Part shown: piece by piece, positions 27,096 to 36,383 of the stretch
Numbering within the stretch: position 1 is the stretch's first letter
How the letters are laid out: every line of letters starts with the position of its first letter
DNA from: Serratia nevei
GTDB lineage: Bacteria > Pseudomonadota > Gammaproteobacteria > Enterobacterales > Enterobacteriaceae
Direction: 5' to 3'
DNA length: 64,000 nt
Assembly: GCF_037948395.1 (NCBI RefSeq)
Contig: NZ_CP149940.1
Span: 4,526,001-4,590,000, forward strand
The notes under the pieces: model-generated
What the model was told of the DNA's origin: nothing
The model's database searches: none
What the model saw: only the letters and a program-made list of their open reading frames with translations
Made by a program: the position numbers and the translations under genes

Positions 27096-29947
27096 GCAGC
27101 CCGAGCCTCCCCGTTCGCAGCCAGGCCGCGCAGGCGGTCAAGTTTCTGCGCTACCCTTCGCGCCGCCTCGAGCTCGCTGCAGCCAAATTCCTGCATCAGC
27201 GCGCGGCGTTCGGCCTTCTCTTCTTTTTCGGTCATCCCCAGCGCCAGGTACAGGCTCGGCGGTACTGCACGGAACAGCGCCTCGAGTTTTTTCGACAACA
27301 CCACACCTTCGGTATAACAGCCGGAGAGTTTACTGGCTGACAGCAGCACCGCCTTTTGCTCTTCAGTCAGCGCCTTGAAGCGAGCAATGTCGTTGACCTC
27401 CTCCGGCGGCATGGTCAGACAAACCCACCACTCCGCCATATTCAACATTTTCTCGGCAATATCCGGGAAGTCTTTCAGGTTCTGCGTGGCCAGCCACAGC
27501 CAGGCGCCGAGCTTACGCCACATCTTGACGATTTTGGTCATATACGGCGCCAGCAACGGGTTCACCGTCACAATGTGCGCCTCATCCACCGCGAACACGA
27601 TATCCCGCTCCGAGTACTGGTCTCGCTCGGCAATGTTGTTGATGGTGTTGGTCAGGCTCACCATCGTCAGCGCCATCTGCGCCTCATAGCCCTCACGTGC
27701 CAGATGCCCAAGGTCAATCAGGGTCACATCCGCCTCTGGCCACAGGCTGCCCTCACGGTTAAACAGCTCTGCTTCAAAACTGCCTGCCTGGGTAAACATC
27801 CCGAGCGACTCCGCCATTTCGGCCGCTTTGGCCCGGCGCTGGACGTTACGGATATCACTCCCTTCGTCTTTGGATATGGCGTACAGTGCCTTCTGCAGGT
27901 CTGCCGGCAACATCTGCCGTCCTTCGTCATAGGTCTGCCGCGCTGCCATCAGCAACGCCTCGCGGATCATCGCGCGGTCGGCGCGTTTCAGTTCATGTTC
28001 TTCCTTCGCATCGCCGCCGGTGATCATCATGCGCGCCGAGATTTCCATTTCTCCCAGGTAATCGCGCTTATCTTCATCCTCGTCGTCATCGGCATCGATG
28101 TCCGGCAGGTCATTTTCATCCAGGGCCAGCGAGGTTAACGCATCGTCGACGAGTTTATGCGCGTAGGAGAACGGCGGCAGCGAGACGCCACTGCCCGGTT
28201 TGATACTCACCTTGTTGACACTGAGCCCCAGGCTTTCGAAATAATCGGCCAGCAGTCCGAACGAGTTCCCCGCTTCGGCAATAAACAGTCGCGGCCGGTG
28301 TATTGCCATCAGCTGCGACAGGGTCGCGCACAACGTCGCCGATTTCCCCGCGCCGGTCGGACCAAAATACAGCATGTGCGCATTCTGACTCCGGTCGTGC
28401 TTGTTGAGCGGGTCAAACGTCAGCGTATCCCCACCGCGGTTGAAGAAGCTCATGCCGGGGTGACCGGTCCCGGTTTCGCGGCCGGTCACCGGTAACAGGC
28501 CGGCCAGATGCTGTACCCAGGTCAGGCGGGTATACCAGTGTTTCTTGTCCGTCTCCGGGTTAAAACACATCGGCAACGCCCGCAGGTAGGTATTGAGCGG
28601 CGCCACATCAAATTCCGGACGAACCGGCTGCAGGCCGGTGCCAAGCAACACGTTGGTGAGCTCGACACGTTTGTGATTGAGCGTGGTCAGATCGCCGGCA
28701 CGCAGCAGGAAGGTGATACCGGCACGGTACAGTTTGTGGCGATTGCCCAGGTACTCTTTCACCTGCGCCACGTCCTGGCGCACGCGGCCAGATTCAGTAT
28801 TCTCACCGACGGCATTTTTGGCCAGTCGATTGAAGTCATTCTCCAGCGTGTCTTGAGGCTGCACCACAATCGTCATGCACACCATCGTCCCCTCCGGGAA
28901 CAGATCCATCAGCGCATTGATTTTCTTCTCGCCGCGTTTCATTTCACCGGTGATCGTGCCCGGCTCCGGCGGACGGCGCAGTTTCTCGACCGGGATCGCG
29001 CAATGCGCCTGGTTATCGAACCACCATACGCCGTGGTCAGGATCGGATACTGGCGGGGTGAACAGCAGAGTTTCGGCAAAATCATTCTGCACCGGCATCG
29101 CGCCTTCCGGCGTGTTACGGCTGTCAAAATAGGCGGCATCGCGATACAGCGTCTCTTTATCCACCCACTCCGGGCTGGGGTTAAAAAGGCGCAGCATCCA
29201 GTCATGGAACTGCGCCCCGTTCTGGCGTACGCAGGCAACGCCGGCACCGGCCAGGGCACCGGTCACGCGCTCACAGGTCTGATTCAGCATGGCAATCGGT
29301 GGCATCGGATCATGATTGCTCTTACCAATCCAGCGATAGACCACCATGCGGGTCCGTCGCTGCTGCCCACGCCACGGCTGGTCTGTTATCAGCGTATCTT
29401 TGAACAGGCCTTCCGGACGGGCAATCCCGCGCAGATGGCGCTCGGTCTCTTTCAACCAGTCTTCAGTAAACGCACTGCCCTGCGCGTGGGGTTTGACATA
29501 CTGTCGCAGCCTGTCGATATACGCCTCGACATTGTTCTCGTCCTGGCAGAAGAACTGCACGATCCAGGGGTTTTCATCATGTTCGTCAAACGAGTCCTGC
29601 AGGGCATCCTCTACAGTATCGCGCATCTGCTCCAGGCGATCGTCCGTCCGCCCTTCGGTCGCCACCGGCGTGATGTCAAAAACTGCCCCGACGGATACGC
29701 CGTCATCGAGCAAGATACACTGCTCACGGTCGAGAAACTCCGCCCAGGGCAGGTAATCAACGATGGACGGATTGGCGTGGTACACCTGCTGCTCATCCTT
29801 TACCGTCATCTTGCCCTGGCGCCGTAATGGCTCACGGCCGTCGACAGACAGCGGCACACCGTCCTCGGTCACGTTCAGTGCGTCCTGGGCAACAGCTGCC
29901 GGCTTTTTTCGCGCCAGGCGCTTTTTATCAAACAGGGAAAACCGCAT
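27092..29947 (-). CDS. Conjugative transfer ATPase, VirB4/TraC type (PFL_4706 class)
   Basis: Predicted 951 residues, the usual length for this ICE ATPase (TIGR03744-like). Walker A FGPTGAGKSATLC at about residues 528-540 and Walker B IVFAVDEAHIV at about 785; an acidic run near residue 620 (DADDDEDEDKRD) is typical. It powers assembly and substrate transfer of the type IV secretion mating apparatus at the inner membrane. The start overlaps the upstream lipoprotein stop (TGATG). In related ICEs further T4SS genes (TraU- and TraG-type) are expected after it; here only one small gene follows. Confidence 0.93.
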   Translation of the reverse strand: MRFSLFDKKRLARKKPAAVAQDALNVTEDGVPLSVDGREPLRRQGKMTVKDEQQVYHANPSIVDYLPWAEFLDREQCILLDDGVSVGAVFDITPVATEGRTDDRLEQMRDTVEDALQDSFDEHDENPWIVQFFCQDENNVEAYIDRLRQYVKPHAQGSAFTEDWLKETERHLRGIARPEGLFKDTLITDQPWRGQQRRTRMVVYRWIGKSNHDPMPPIAMLNQTCERVTGALAGAGVACVRQNGAQFHDWMLRLFNPSPEWVDKETLYRDAAYFDSRNTPEGAMPVQNDFAETLLFTPPVSDPDHGVWWFDNQAHCAIPVEKLRRPPEPGTITGEMKRGEKKINALMDLFPEGTMVCMTIVVQPQDTLENDFNRLAKNAVGENTESGRVRQDVAQVKEYLGNRHKLYRAGITFLLRAGDLTTLNHKRVELTNVLLGTGLQPVRPEFDVAPLNTYLRALPMCFNPETDKKHWYTRLTWVQHLAGLLPVTGRETGTGHPGMSFFNRGGDTLTFDPLNKHDRSQNAHMLYFGPTGAGKSATLCATLSQLMAIHRPRLFIAEAGNSFGLLADYFESLGLSVNKVSIKPGSGVSLPPFSYAHKLVDDALTSLALDENDLPDIDADDDEDEDKRDYLGEMEISARMMITGGDAKEEHELKRADRAMIREALLMAARQTYDEGRQMLPADLQKALYAISKDEGSDIRNVQRRAKAAEMAESLGMFTQAGSFEAELFNREGSLWPEADVTLIDLGHLAREGYEAQMALTMVSLTNTINNIAERDQYSERDIVFAVDEAHIVTVNPLLAPYMTKIVKMWRKLGAWLWLATQNLKDFPDIAEKMLNMAEWWVCLTMPPEEVNDIARFKALTEEQKAVLLSASKLSGCYTEGVVLSKKLEALFRAVPPSLYLALGMTEKEEKAERRALMQEFGCSELEAARRVAQKLDRLRGLAANGEARAA

Positions 29948-30381
29948 CAGTAAGCCTCCGTCCGTTCACCCGGCATCGCATACTGCACCTGGCTGTAGAA
30001 AGGAAACACGGTGCTGTACCCCGGCACCGGCGCGTTGCCATCCGCCAGGTGCGGGAACACGTACATCACAAGATCGGGATTCGGCAGGCGCGGGAACTGC
30101 TGGCTGATTTCGCTTTCCTGTGTGCGGCTGTAGCTGCGATCGCTCGCGGCTGTTGCCTGGCTTTCGTTCTCGGTGAGCGGTCGGCGCAGGCTGTCGCGCG
30201 CCGCCACCGCATTGCGCGCCGTTCCGCCGCCATCCTCACCCTGCCACAATTCCAGCATCGAGCTGTCGCCCGGTGGCAGCATTTCCTCTTTCGACGTCGA
30301 ACAGCCGGCCAACGCCATGACGCTGACAATGACAGTGATCGCCATAACTCGATTAAACAGATTTTTCCGCATGATTATCAT
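29947..30381 (-). CDS. Conjugative transfer lipoprotein (TIGR03751 class)
   Basis: Predicted 144 residues from the ATG at 30381 (or 141 from the ATG at 30372). The signal ends with the lipobox ALAGC, so it is a lipoprotein; the mature part includes QFPRLPNPDLVMYVFPHL and PVPGYSTVFPFYSQVQYAMPG, the family hallmark for the ICE T4SS lipoprotein, a VirB7-like role. The ATG overlaps the stop of a 31-codon hydrophobic frame upstream (ATGA), and its own stop overlaps the ATPase start. The upstream part of the longer open frame (to 30492) is not expected to be translated. Confidence 0.85.
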   Translation of the reverse strand: MIIMRKNLFNRVMAITVIVSVMALAGCSTSKEEMLPPGDSSMLELWQGEDGGGTARNAVAARDSLRRPLTENESQATAASDRSYSRTQESEISQQFPRLPNPDLVMYVFPHLADGNAPVPGYSTVFPFYSQVQYAMPGERTEAY

Positions 30382-30473
30382 TCTCTTATAAGCAAACACA
30401 GCAGGAGCAGCACACCCAGCCAAAACGCGCAGCAGGACAGCAAAACCAGCGCCCAACCCTGTGGGCGATTCAT
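30378..30473 (-). CDS. Possible 31-residue membrane peptide in conjugation operon
   Basis: A short minus-strand frame from ATG 30473 to TGA 30378: MNRPQGWALVLLSCCAFW followed by LGVLLLLCLLIRE, a single membrane helix with charged ends. Its stop overlaps the start of the lipoprotein gene (ATGA), fitting the coupling seen along this operon. The ribosome site is poor (AAAGG is adjacent to the ATG), which lowers confidence. No known family. Confidence 0.4.
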   Translation of the reverse strand: MNRPQGWALVLLSCCAFWLGVLLLLCLLIRE

Positions 30474-30521
30474 CCTTTCGCATTGACGCCACAGCATGCC
30501 TTTTCTCCTCCGAATGACGCG

Positions 30522-32024
30522 TTAATCCAGCCCGCCGGTGTTGCCGTCTTCGCCAGGCAGGCTGAAGTCGTCGTAACGCACCTTGCGCCCTTTGGTCTCA
30601 AAGTCGATCGCCAGCTGGCGAGTAATGTGCACGGCCAGCTTCTGGCCCGGCGGAACGTACACGGCGTCGAACATCATGCCGTAGCGCTCACGCACCCAGT
30701 CGGCGGTCTCTTTCATCCCGCCTGACAGCGCCTTGCCTAGCACGGCCTGGCCGGCATTACCGGTCATGGTCGAGGTGATGCCATTCACATTGTTTTGCGT
30801 GGTGTATTGCCCCTGACTGATCCCTTCCCCGGCGGCGCTGGCGGCCGACAAGGCGGCGATCGTCGGCAGATAGGTCGAGGCATTGGACTTACGCTCTCCA
30901 CCGATGCACGGGATACCGTTGTCATCGGAGATCCAGCCGATGCCGGCGGTGGTGCTGACCTCCTTCGCATTACTGCCGGCATTATTGTTACTGCCGTTGG
31001 CATTCATGTTGGTGTTGGGTTTTGGCAGGGTGCGGACCGTCCCGTCCGCAAACACGAAGGTGATGCTGTTGACCTGGCCGCGCACGCACGACAACGTCCA
31101 GTCCCCGCTGGCGGTCCCCGAGACAATCGCACCCTCGACGTCCGGCAACTCGATGCCGTTCGCCGTCAGGTTGTCTTTGCCAATCATCAGCTTGAACGGG
31201 TACGGGTCAGTCACCGTGCCGTTGATCGGCACGCGGCCCAGCAGCGCCGTCATGGCGCGGCTGCCCACCAGGGTGGAATTCTCAGGCAGGGTAAACACCG
31301 GCTCGGCGTTCTCCTCCGCCCCTTTTTCATTGGTATGTCCTTTAACCTGCTGCTCATAGGCAGCTTTTTGGCGTGTGATCGCATTGTCCGACAGGAACGA
31401 CGTCGGGAACTGCGGGCCGTCTTTGACGCTGTTCGGATTACGCGGGTCGGGTTCTTTCATGTCTTTCGGACCGACCCACATCAAGCCATCCTGACCAGGA
31501 GCGGCCCCACCGTCCCCGGCACCCAAGCCATCCAGTCCCAGCCCCAGCGGAATATCACTGTCGCTTTTTGCCTTGTCCTTGTTCGCACTCAACTGTTCGG
31601 TCAGCGTCTGGATTTTTCCCATCAGCGTTTGCTGCTCTTGCTGAAGCTGCTGCTGGCGCTGCTGTGCTTGTTTTTGGAAGCCGGCCACGGCCTCATTGAC
31701 CTGACCGGACACATTGGTATTGCGCTTGCGAAGTTCTTCGTTTTCTTTCAGCACTTTATCAATGTTTTTCTGCAGTTCGGCCTGCTGGGTTCGGGTAGTC
31801 CGTAGGGTGCCCACCAGGGTACGCAACGTGTCCTCCGGGGTATCCCCCTCCACACCCAGCGCCCGCAGCTCTTCCGGCGACATGCTGGCCAGCACGTTAT
31901 GCGCCTGCTGAGTCTCCTCCTGTGTTTTACCGCCGCTGCAGGCCTTAAGTCCGACGAGGATCGCAGTGGCCAGCACGCCGAACACAATCACTTTCGGCAA
32001 CATGTTGGATTTCACATCAGCCAT
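30522..32024 (-). CDS. ICE T4SS protein, TIGR03752/PFL_4705 class
   Basis: Predicted 500 residues. One N-terminal membrane segment (VIVFGVLATAILVGLKAC), a long coiled coil at about residues 65-150 rich in Gln/Glu/Lys, then a C-terminal domain with NSTLVGSRAMTALLGRVPI and TLSCVRGQVNSITFVF, similar in style to VirB10/TraB proteins that link inner and outer membranes. It overlaps the next gene's end by 8 bp. Role in the mating channel is by family and context. Confidence 0.9.
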   Translation of the reverse strand: MADVKSNMLPKVIVFGVLATAILVGLKACSGGKTQEETQQAHNVLASMSPEELRALGVEGDTPEDTLRTLVGTLRTTRTQQAELQKNIDKVLKENEELRKRNTNVSGQVNEAVAGFQKQAQQRQQQLQQEQQTLMGKIQTLTEQLSANKDKAKSDSDIPLGLGLDGLGAGDGGAAPGQDGLMWVGPKDMKEPDPRNPNSVKDGPQFPTSFLSDNAITRQKAAYEQQVKGHTNEKGAEENAEPVFTLPENSTLVGSRAMTALLGRVPINGTVTDPYPFKLMIGKDNLTANGIELPDVEGAIVSGTASGDWTLSCVRGQVNSITFVFADGTVRTLPKPNTNMNANGSNNNAGSNAKEVSTTAGIGWISDDNGIPCIGGERKSNASTYLPTIAALSAASAAGEGISQGQYTTQNNVNGITSTMTGNAGQAVLGKALSGGMKETADWVRERYGMMFDAVYVPPGQKLAVHITRQLAIDFETKGRKVRYDDFSLPGEDGNTGGLD

Positions 32025-32922
32025 GGTTTGCTCCCTTCTTCGCCGCTTTTACGGCTTTGCGAACCGCTGATGGCTCCGCGACAAACGCCCCGTCCGGGCG
32101 ACCGGCGGTAACCAGGTACAGCGTGGTGGTGTCTTCCGGAGTCCCCACCGGGCCGAGATAGCGGTGCTGGAACGTCGCCGTCACAAACTGCCCCTGCAGT
32201 ACCCGGGGATCGAGCGTGATTTTGCGGCTGGCGGTGTTTTGCACCTTCAGCGCTACCACGTTGCGGCTGCCAACACCCCAGCCGCCCAGCGGCGTGATGG
32301 TCACCGGCTCTGACGGGTACAGTGTGGTGATACGTTTCGGCAGGTGCGGGTTGACCGGATGAATGCCGGGCACCGCTTCAACCGTACGCACCGGGCCGTA
32401 CAGGCTTTGTGCTGCGTAACGCGTCAGGACAACCGGCAGCGGCGCGTTGTATTTGACTTTTTTACGCTTCGCCTGGGTACCGTTATCCGCCCCAGGCGCC
32501 GCGTTGTTTCCCCCTGAAGCAGCTGACGCGTCACTGCTGCTAACTGAGGTCACGTCACCGCTGTAGACAATACGCACCGGTTCAGCCGAGCCTTTGTCCG
32601 ATGCCGTCACATCAAGGAGAATAACCTCCCCGTTTTCCACGTCCTGCAGCTGCAGACGTGTAGGCGGGAAAGCCGCATCCGCTTTCAGGTAGACCGCACC
32701 GCCACTGCTTTGTACCCGCAGCTTGCCGTTCAGCGCCGGCGGGAATCCGACGCGGACATTTTTATCGGCAAACAACACCCGCTCCTTGCCGACGGCCAGC
32801 GGGATTTGCAACGGGATACGCTCCCATTTCATCAGCTCTTCCGCCTGCGTAACCGGCACGATAAACGTCGCCGCCAGGGGAAGTACACTCAGGGAAAGCG
32901 CCAGAACACGTGCTTTCATCAT
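32017..32922 (-). CDS. ICE T4SS protein, TIGR03749/PFL_4704 class
   Basis: Predicted 301 residues with a signal peptide (MKARVLALSLSVLPLAATF, ending TQAEE). The mature protein contains MKWERIPLQIPLAVGKERVL and GGWGVGSRNVVALKVQNT, the family pattern resembling TraK/VirB9-type secretin-like partners. It overlaps both neighbours (4 bp with the upstream gene, 8 bp downstream). It probably forms part of the periplasmic or outer-membrane core of the mating pore. Confidence 0.9.
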   Translation of the reverse strand: MMKARVLALSLSVLPLAATFIVPVTQAEELMKWERIPLQIPLAVGKERVLFADKNVRVGFPPALNGKLRVQSSGGAVYLKADAAFPPTRLQLQDVENGEVILLDVTASDKGSAEPVRIVYSGDVTSVSSSDASAASGGNNAAPGADNGTQAKRKKVKYNAPLPVVLTRYAAQSLYGPVRTVEAVPGIHPVNPHLPKRITTLYPSEPVTITPLGGWGVGSRNVVALKVQNTASRKITLDPRVLQGQFVTATFQHRYLGPVGTPEDTTTLYLVTAGRPDGAFVAEPSAVRKAVKAAKKGANHG

Positions 32923-33590
32923 TGGAATACTCCTTTTTTCTCAGGCGCGGGTTCCGCCGGCGCCGCAGCAAGACGCTGTGGCATGCTGTCGTAACAATCC
33001 AGTGCCAGACCAAACTCATTACGTTCCGGATCCCCTTCTGCGCGCACCACTTTCAGCGGGTAACGTGTCAGTGCGCGTTTCACCGGTTCGCCGGCAAAGG
33101 ACTCGTCCGCCACCAGATCAAGGCGCACCACCCAGTTATCACGGCCTTTGACCGTCACCGGGCTCTGGTTATAGCGGCCGTTGTAGCCATGCTCAGGGAT
33201 TTCGAATACCACGCGCGTTCTGCCGGCAAGCTCACCGCTTTCGCTACGCTTTTTGGCGTCCGCCTTCAGGAAACGTGCGCAGGAGTCGGTCAGATAAGGA
33301 GACAGCGCGGCAATTTTGGCCGGGTAATCGGCATCACCGTTCTTTGGCCAGGCATTGAGTTGCTGGAAGATATAAAAGCCGAAGCTGTAGACCGTGGACG
33401 GTGGTACCTCCCACCAGGCGCGGGTAGAGCCGCTGCGCAGGTCTGGCGGGTTATGGATGGTCAAATTGTCTGGCGCCCGCATCCAGCCGATGCTGGCTAC
33501 CAGAAGGAAAACGACCAGCACGCCACAGGCAACACGCAACGTGAGAATATGCTGATCGCGGTTTTTAACCGCATGTCTGAAACGGCTCAT
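32919..33590 (-). CDS. ICE T4SS protein, TIGR03746/PFL_4703 class
   Basis: Predicted 223 residues with one membrane segment near the N-terminus (VACGVLVVFLLVASIGWM) and a periplasmic remainder, resembling the VirB8/TraE-like family of ICEs (YSFGFYIFQQLNAWP and ...FGLALDCYDSMP). VirB8-like proteins connect inner-membrane and core parts of the secretion channel. It has 4-bp overlaps on both sides. Confidence 0.88.
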   Translation of the reverse strand: MSRFRHAVKNRDQHILTLRVACGVLVVFLLVASIGWMRAPDNLTIHNPPDLRSGSTRAWWEVPPSTVYSFGFYIFQQLNAWPKNGDADYPAKIAALSPYLTDSCARFLKADAKKRSESGELAGRTRVVFEIPEHGYNGRYNQSPVTVKGRDNWVVRLDLVADESFAGEPVKRALTRYPLKVVRAEGDPERNEFGLALDCYDSMPQRLAAAPAEPAPEKKGVFQ

Positions 33591-33952
33591 GTAGACCTCT
33601 TAACAACGCGGCTGCGACGCAACGACCAGCCCTGTTTGTCGATAATCAGGGTGGGATCCCCCCACCCCATGCGACGTTTACGCGCCTCGAGGCGCTGCCA
33701 GATATAATTCTCCGGTTTACCGCGCTTCAGGCGCGTCAGCCGGCTGCCCCCAAACCAGATGACGAGAAGCGGCGTCACCAGCATGCCGGTGGGTATCACG
33801 ACCCAACCGGCAAGGGGAAGAAACGGCAACGACACGAGCAGACCCAGCCCTACGCCCGCCAACGCCGCCAGTCCCATCTCCGGGGTGGTGAACCCCCGGA
33901 AGACGACAGGCTCTGCGTTAAGACGGTCAGGTAAGAATCGGATAGTCTGCAT
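33587..33952 (-). CDS. ICE conjugation membrane protein, TIGR03750 class
   Basis: Predicted 121 residues from the ATG at 33952, chosen because AAGGTGG lies nine bases before it; the open frame to 34000 lacks such a site. The opening MQTIRFLPDRLNAEPVVFRG and following FTTPEMGLAALAGVGLGLLV, LPFLPLAGWVVIPTGML show two membrane helices, as in TraL/VirB3-like proteins. It then has ENYIWQRLEARKR on the cytoplasmic side. A likely inner-membrane component working with the VirB4-type ATPase. Confidence 0.88.
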   Translation of the reverse strand: MQTIRFLPDRLNAEPVVFRGFTTPEMGLAALAGVGLGLLVSLPFLPLAGWVVIPTGMLVTPLLVIWFGGSRLTRLKRGKPENYIWQRLEARKRRMGWGDPTLIIDKQGWSLRRSRVVKRST

Positions 33953-33963
33953 GGCGGGCCACC

Positions 33964-34329
33964 TTAGAACAGGATCTCGGCGGACTTGCCAACCAGCCAA
34001 ATGACGGTGACCAGCAGCACCACACCAACCAGCACGATGGCGCCGAACTTGGCCCAGGTCGCCTTCTGATCACGGACCTCGGCAAAGGTATGGATTGCAG
34101 CGTTGGCGACAATCAGGAAAGCCACCGCTGCGGCGACCAGACCGATAATAACGATCCCGTCCTGGAAATAGCCTTTGATGGTATCCATCAGACCACCGCC
34201 ACCACCGGAGGACGGAGGTTCAACCGACGGCAGAGCCGCCTGCACCGGCTGGCTGGTGACATACGCCAGGGAGGTGGCTACCGCGGCACGCGCGCAAAAT
34301 TGACGGAAAAGACGAACTGCAGCATTCAT
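33964..34329 (-). CDS. ICE membrane protein, TIGR03745/PFL_4702 class (pilin-like)
   Basis: Predicted 121 residues from the ATG at 34329 (GGAATGTTTT before it). A signal-like N-terminus (CARAAVATSLAYVTSQPVQA) is followed by a Gly-rich stretch (SSGGGGG) and two membrane helices (GIVIIGLVAAAVAFLIVA and GAIVLVGVVLLVTVIWLV). The layout is that of VirB2/TraA-like pilin precursors in this ICE class. It lies 11 bp upstream of the TIGR03750-type gene. Confidence 0.85.
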   Translation of the reverse strand: MNAAVRLFRQFCARAAVATSLAYVTSQPVQAALPSVEPPSSGGGGGLMDTIKGYFQDGIVIIGLVAAAVAFLIVANAAIHTFAEVRDQKATWAKFGAIVLVGVVLLVTVIWLVGKSAEILF

Positions 34330-34392
34330 AAAACATTCCTTATTGGTGTGTGAAAATAACAACGTGAAATACGGTCCAGCGCCTCTCACAGG

Positions 34393-34635
34393 TCAGCTGG
34401 CAAACATCCAGATTGAAACAACCAACAACAGCACGGTTTTGATGACGAAGTGAACCAACGCCCCATTGCGTACTTTTTCGTTACTCCAGCCCTGGTAAAC
34501 ATCAACCAGAGCCCAGGCGGCCCAGACAAACAGCACCGCCAGTAACCCACCGATGCAAATCAGCGACAGGATATTGACTTCAACGCCGCCGCTGGCCGCC
34601 TTGAAGGCCTGTTCCTGCGCCGCATTCATGGCCAT
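34393..34635 (-). CDS. ICE small membrane protein, TIGR03758/PFL_4701 class
   Basis: Predicted 80 residues with two membrane helices (ILSLICIGGLLAVLFVWAAW and VIKTVLLLVVSIWMF) around the segment LVDVYQGWSNEKVRNG, which is characteristic. The start overlaps the stop of the RAQPRD gene (TGATG). The arrangement next to the pilin-like gene is the same in related ICEs. Confidence 0.85.
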   Translation of the reverse strand: MAMNAAQEQAFKAASGGVEVNILSLICIGGLLAVLFVWAAWALVDVYQGWSNEKVRNGALVHFVIKTVLLLVVSIWMFAS

Positions 34636-34964
34636 CAGGGGCGCTCCCGACGGTAGTTGCCGGCCACCGCACTGCCATCACGTGGTTGGGCACGCGAGGG
34701 TTCCAGATAGCAGTCAATGCCGGCATTGATGGTTTTGAGATCGGCGGTAGCGCGGGCATAGTCGAAGAAGAAACGACCGCGCTCCGACGGGTCAGCCTGA
34801 GCGGCGGCAACACGCGCACGTTCAAGGGCTGCCTGCACCTGGATCAGCATGCGCTGGGCAGAGGCCAGCTCATCTTTTTCAGCGGCAAAGGCAGGCAGTA
34901 CGGTCAGCAAAGTCAGCCCCAGCACACAGCCGGCGCCGAGACCACGAACAACGGGGATAGGCAT
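34635..34964 (-). CDS. RAQPRD-family ICE protein
   Basis: Predicted 109 residues from the ATG at 34964 (GGAG upstream). A signal peptide ends LPAFA; the C-terminal half contains the name-giving motif SRAQPRDGSAVAGNYR (TIGR01690 family). Probably a periplasmic component of the conjugation system. First gene of the tight T4SS run, with about 250 bp of non-coding DNA upstream that may hold a promoter. Confidence 0.95.
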   Translation of the reverse strand: MPIPVVRGLGAGCVLGLTLLTVLPAFAAEKDELASAQRMLIQVQAALERARVAAAQADPSERGRFFFDYARATADLKTINAGIDCYLEPSRAQPRDGSAVAGNYRRERP

Positions 34965-35218
34965 ACACAAGCACTCCTTGATGATTTAGGGTGCTCTCAG
35001 GGTGCGACAGATGGGGCGGGAGGTCAGCGGATAACTCTTTATGGAATTTTGATAATTTTTAGCCAGGGGAAGCGCATGAAGCTAAATAAGCGGTCTGCAG
35101 ACACTATTGTTGTACAAAGGCCTATTTTGTACATCAGCAGCAATAAGAGAAGGGGGTATCAGTTTGCACCGTTGGTAACACCAACGGCAGTAATACCAGT
35201 ATCAGAATCAGCCCGACC

Positions 35219-35404
35219 TCATAAATGCATCACGACACTGAAAAGGAACATAGATCCCCCAATACACAAGATCGCAAGTACTTGCAGGACACGTAACCAA
35301 CGTTGAACACGGTTTTCCGGAGGGGCTTTCTCTAAAATAGGTTTAAGCAGTGTGGCTAGAATAACAGCCTCAAGAGCAATAACAGCGCAAATATACAGAT
35401 TCAT
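35219..35404 (-). CDS. Small two-helix membrane protein
   Basis: Predicted 61 residues: helix 1 IYAVIALEAVILAT-like (ICAVIALEAVILATLL), a charged loop (EKAPPENRVQRW), helix 2 VLQVLAILCIGGSMFLFSV. The start has AGGTGTTGA before it. It sits alone between two conjugation sub-operons, 220 bp from the next gene. No family recognised. Confidence 0.55.
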   Translation of the reverse strand: MNLYICAVIALEAVILATLLKPILEKAPPENRVQRWLRVLQVLAILCIGGSMFLFSVVMHL

Positions 35405-35472
35405 TCAACACCTCGTTTTCGATTAAATTGCAGAGCCACAAAAATATTTAGGGGACATTCAGAGGACAATAA

Positions 35473-35628
35473 ATGTTCGAACAAGAAGGACAGCAGGTAA
35501 CTCGTTATGAAGTTTTGATGGTTTTTAAGCCTGGAAATACTGCCGCGCCGCACAGCGGCTTGTCTGCTGACGGCAGCGCACAAAAGCCAGTTTTGTACGC
35601 CGCCGTCCAGCTCGAGTTTTCGCTCTAG
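35473..35628 (+). CDS. Possible 51-residue protein, opposite strand
   Basis: A plus-strand frame begins at ATG 35473 with AGAGGACA about 7 bases before it and ends at TAG 35626-35628, just touching the end of the convergent membrane-protein gene. Product begins MFEQEGQQVTRYEVLMVF and ends VLYAAVQLEFSL: a soluble-looking composition. It is the only plus-strand candidate in 30 kb of leftward ICE genes. No family recognised; could be spurious. Confidence 0.4.
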   Translation: MFEQEGQQVTRYEVLMVFKPGNTAAPHSGLSADGSAQKPVLYAAVQLEFSL

Positions 35629-36383
35629 AGATACTTTTTAAAGGAGGCTGTCGTTACCGTTACCGCAATGCCGAGCAGAATAGCAGCCGGCAACAACAGC
35701 AGATTGGGGTATACCGCCGTTGGCCATGACAGGTACAGCATGCAGGGGATATACACCGCCGGCTTCACCATCCGCTTGGCATGGTGGTACACAAAACTCG
35801 ACTCATAGCCGGCACCGTAGCGCCGAATATCACGTCGCCCCAGCCCCTCGGTCAGCGCGACCAGCATCACCAGGATAAACAGCGGGATGGACAGCACCAA
35901 AATGGTCACACGTACCAGGGTGATGACGGTGACGTACACCGTCGCCATCAGGTACTCTTTAAGCGTGGTAGCCAGCCAACCACTCCAGCTGTTCAGTTCC
36001 CTGGCAACCGCATTCTGACTGTGTACCTGGGTGTCATACGCCTGCTTAATCCAGTCCAAAAAGCCACTGTCCACGAAGGTCCATTGATACGCCGTCATAA
36101 TCCAACGAGTGACGGTCACTGACGGTTCAGACAGCAGCAGGCTGCGTGTAAATTCAGAGGACAGGTACCCCAACTCGGTGTTCATCACCGCTTCACTGTG
36201 CGATGCGCCAAGCTCTGACCAGAAAAATGCCATCCCGACATATTCGATCACCAGGCTCACCAAAAGCGAAGCCAGGAACATCCCGATCAGCATCCAGGGC
36301 CAGCCCCACAGCACGTTGTAAAACAGCCCATGCTTACGGGGTTGTACGGGCTGCTGAGGTTGATTATTCACCGCTTGCGACAT
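35625..36383 (-). CDS. ICE membrane protein, TIGR03747/PFL_4697 class
   Basis: Predicted 252 residues with about four or five membrane helices (WPWMLIGMFLASLLVSLVI; VTLVRVTILVLSIPLFILVM; a C-terminal pair). The central ...EGLGRRDIRRYGAGYESSF segment is characteristic of this ICE family. It overlaps the TraD stop by 20 bp and presumably works with TraD in the inner membrane. Confidence 0.88.
   Translation of the reverse strand: MSQAVNNQPQQPVQPRKHGLFYNVLWGWPWMLIGMFLASLLVSLVIEYVGMAFFWSELGASHSEAVMNTELGYLSSEFTRSLLLSEPSVTVTRWIMTAYQWTFVDSGFLDWIKQAYDTQVHSQNAVARELNSWSGWLATTLKEYLMATVYVTVITLVRVTILVLSIPLFILVMLVALTEGLGRRDIRRYGAGYESSFVYHHAKRMVKPAVYIPCMLYLSWPTAVYPNLLLLPAAILLGIAVTVTTASFKKYL

Noticed and set aside
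28508..29827. Long plus-strand open frame of 439 codons
   Set aside because: It lies wholly opposite the VirB4-type ATPase gene and has no family resemblance; a shadow frame of GC-rich coding DNA.
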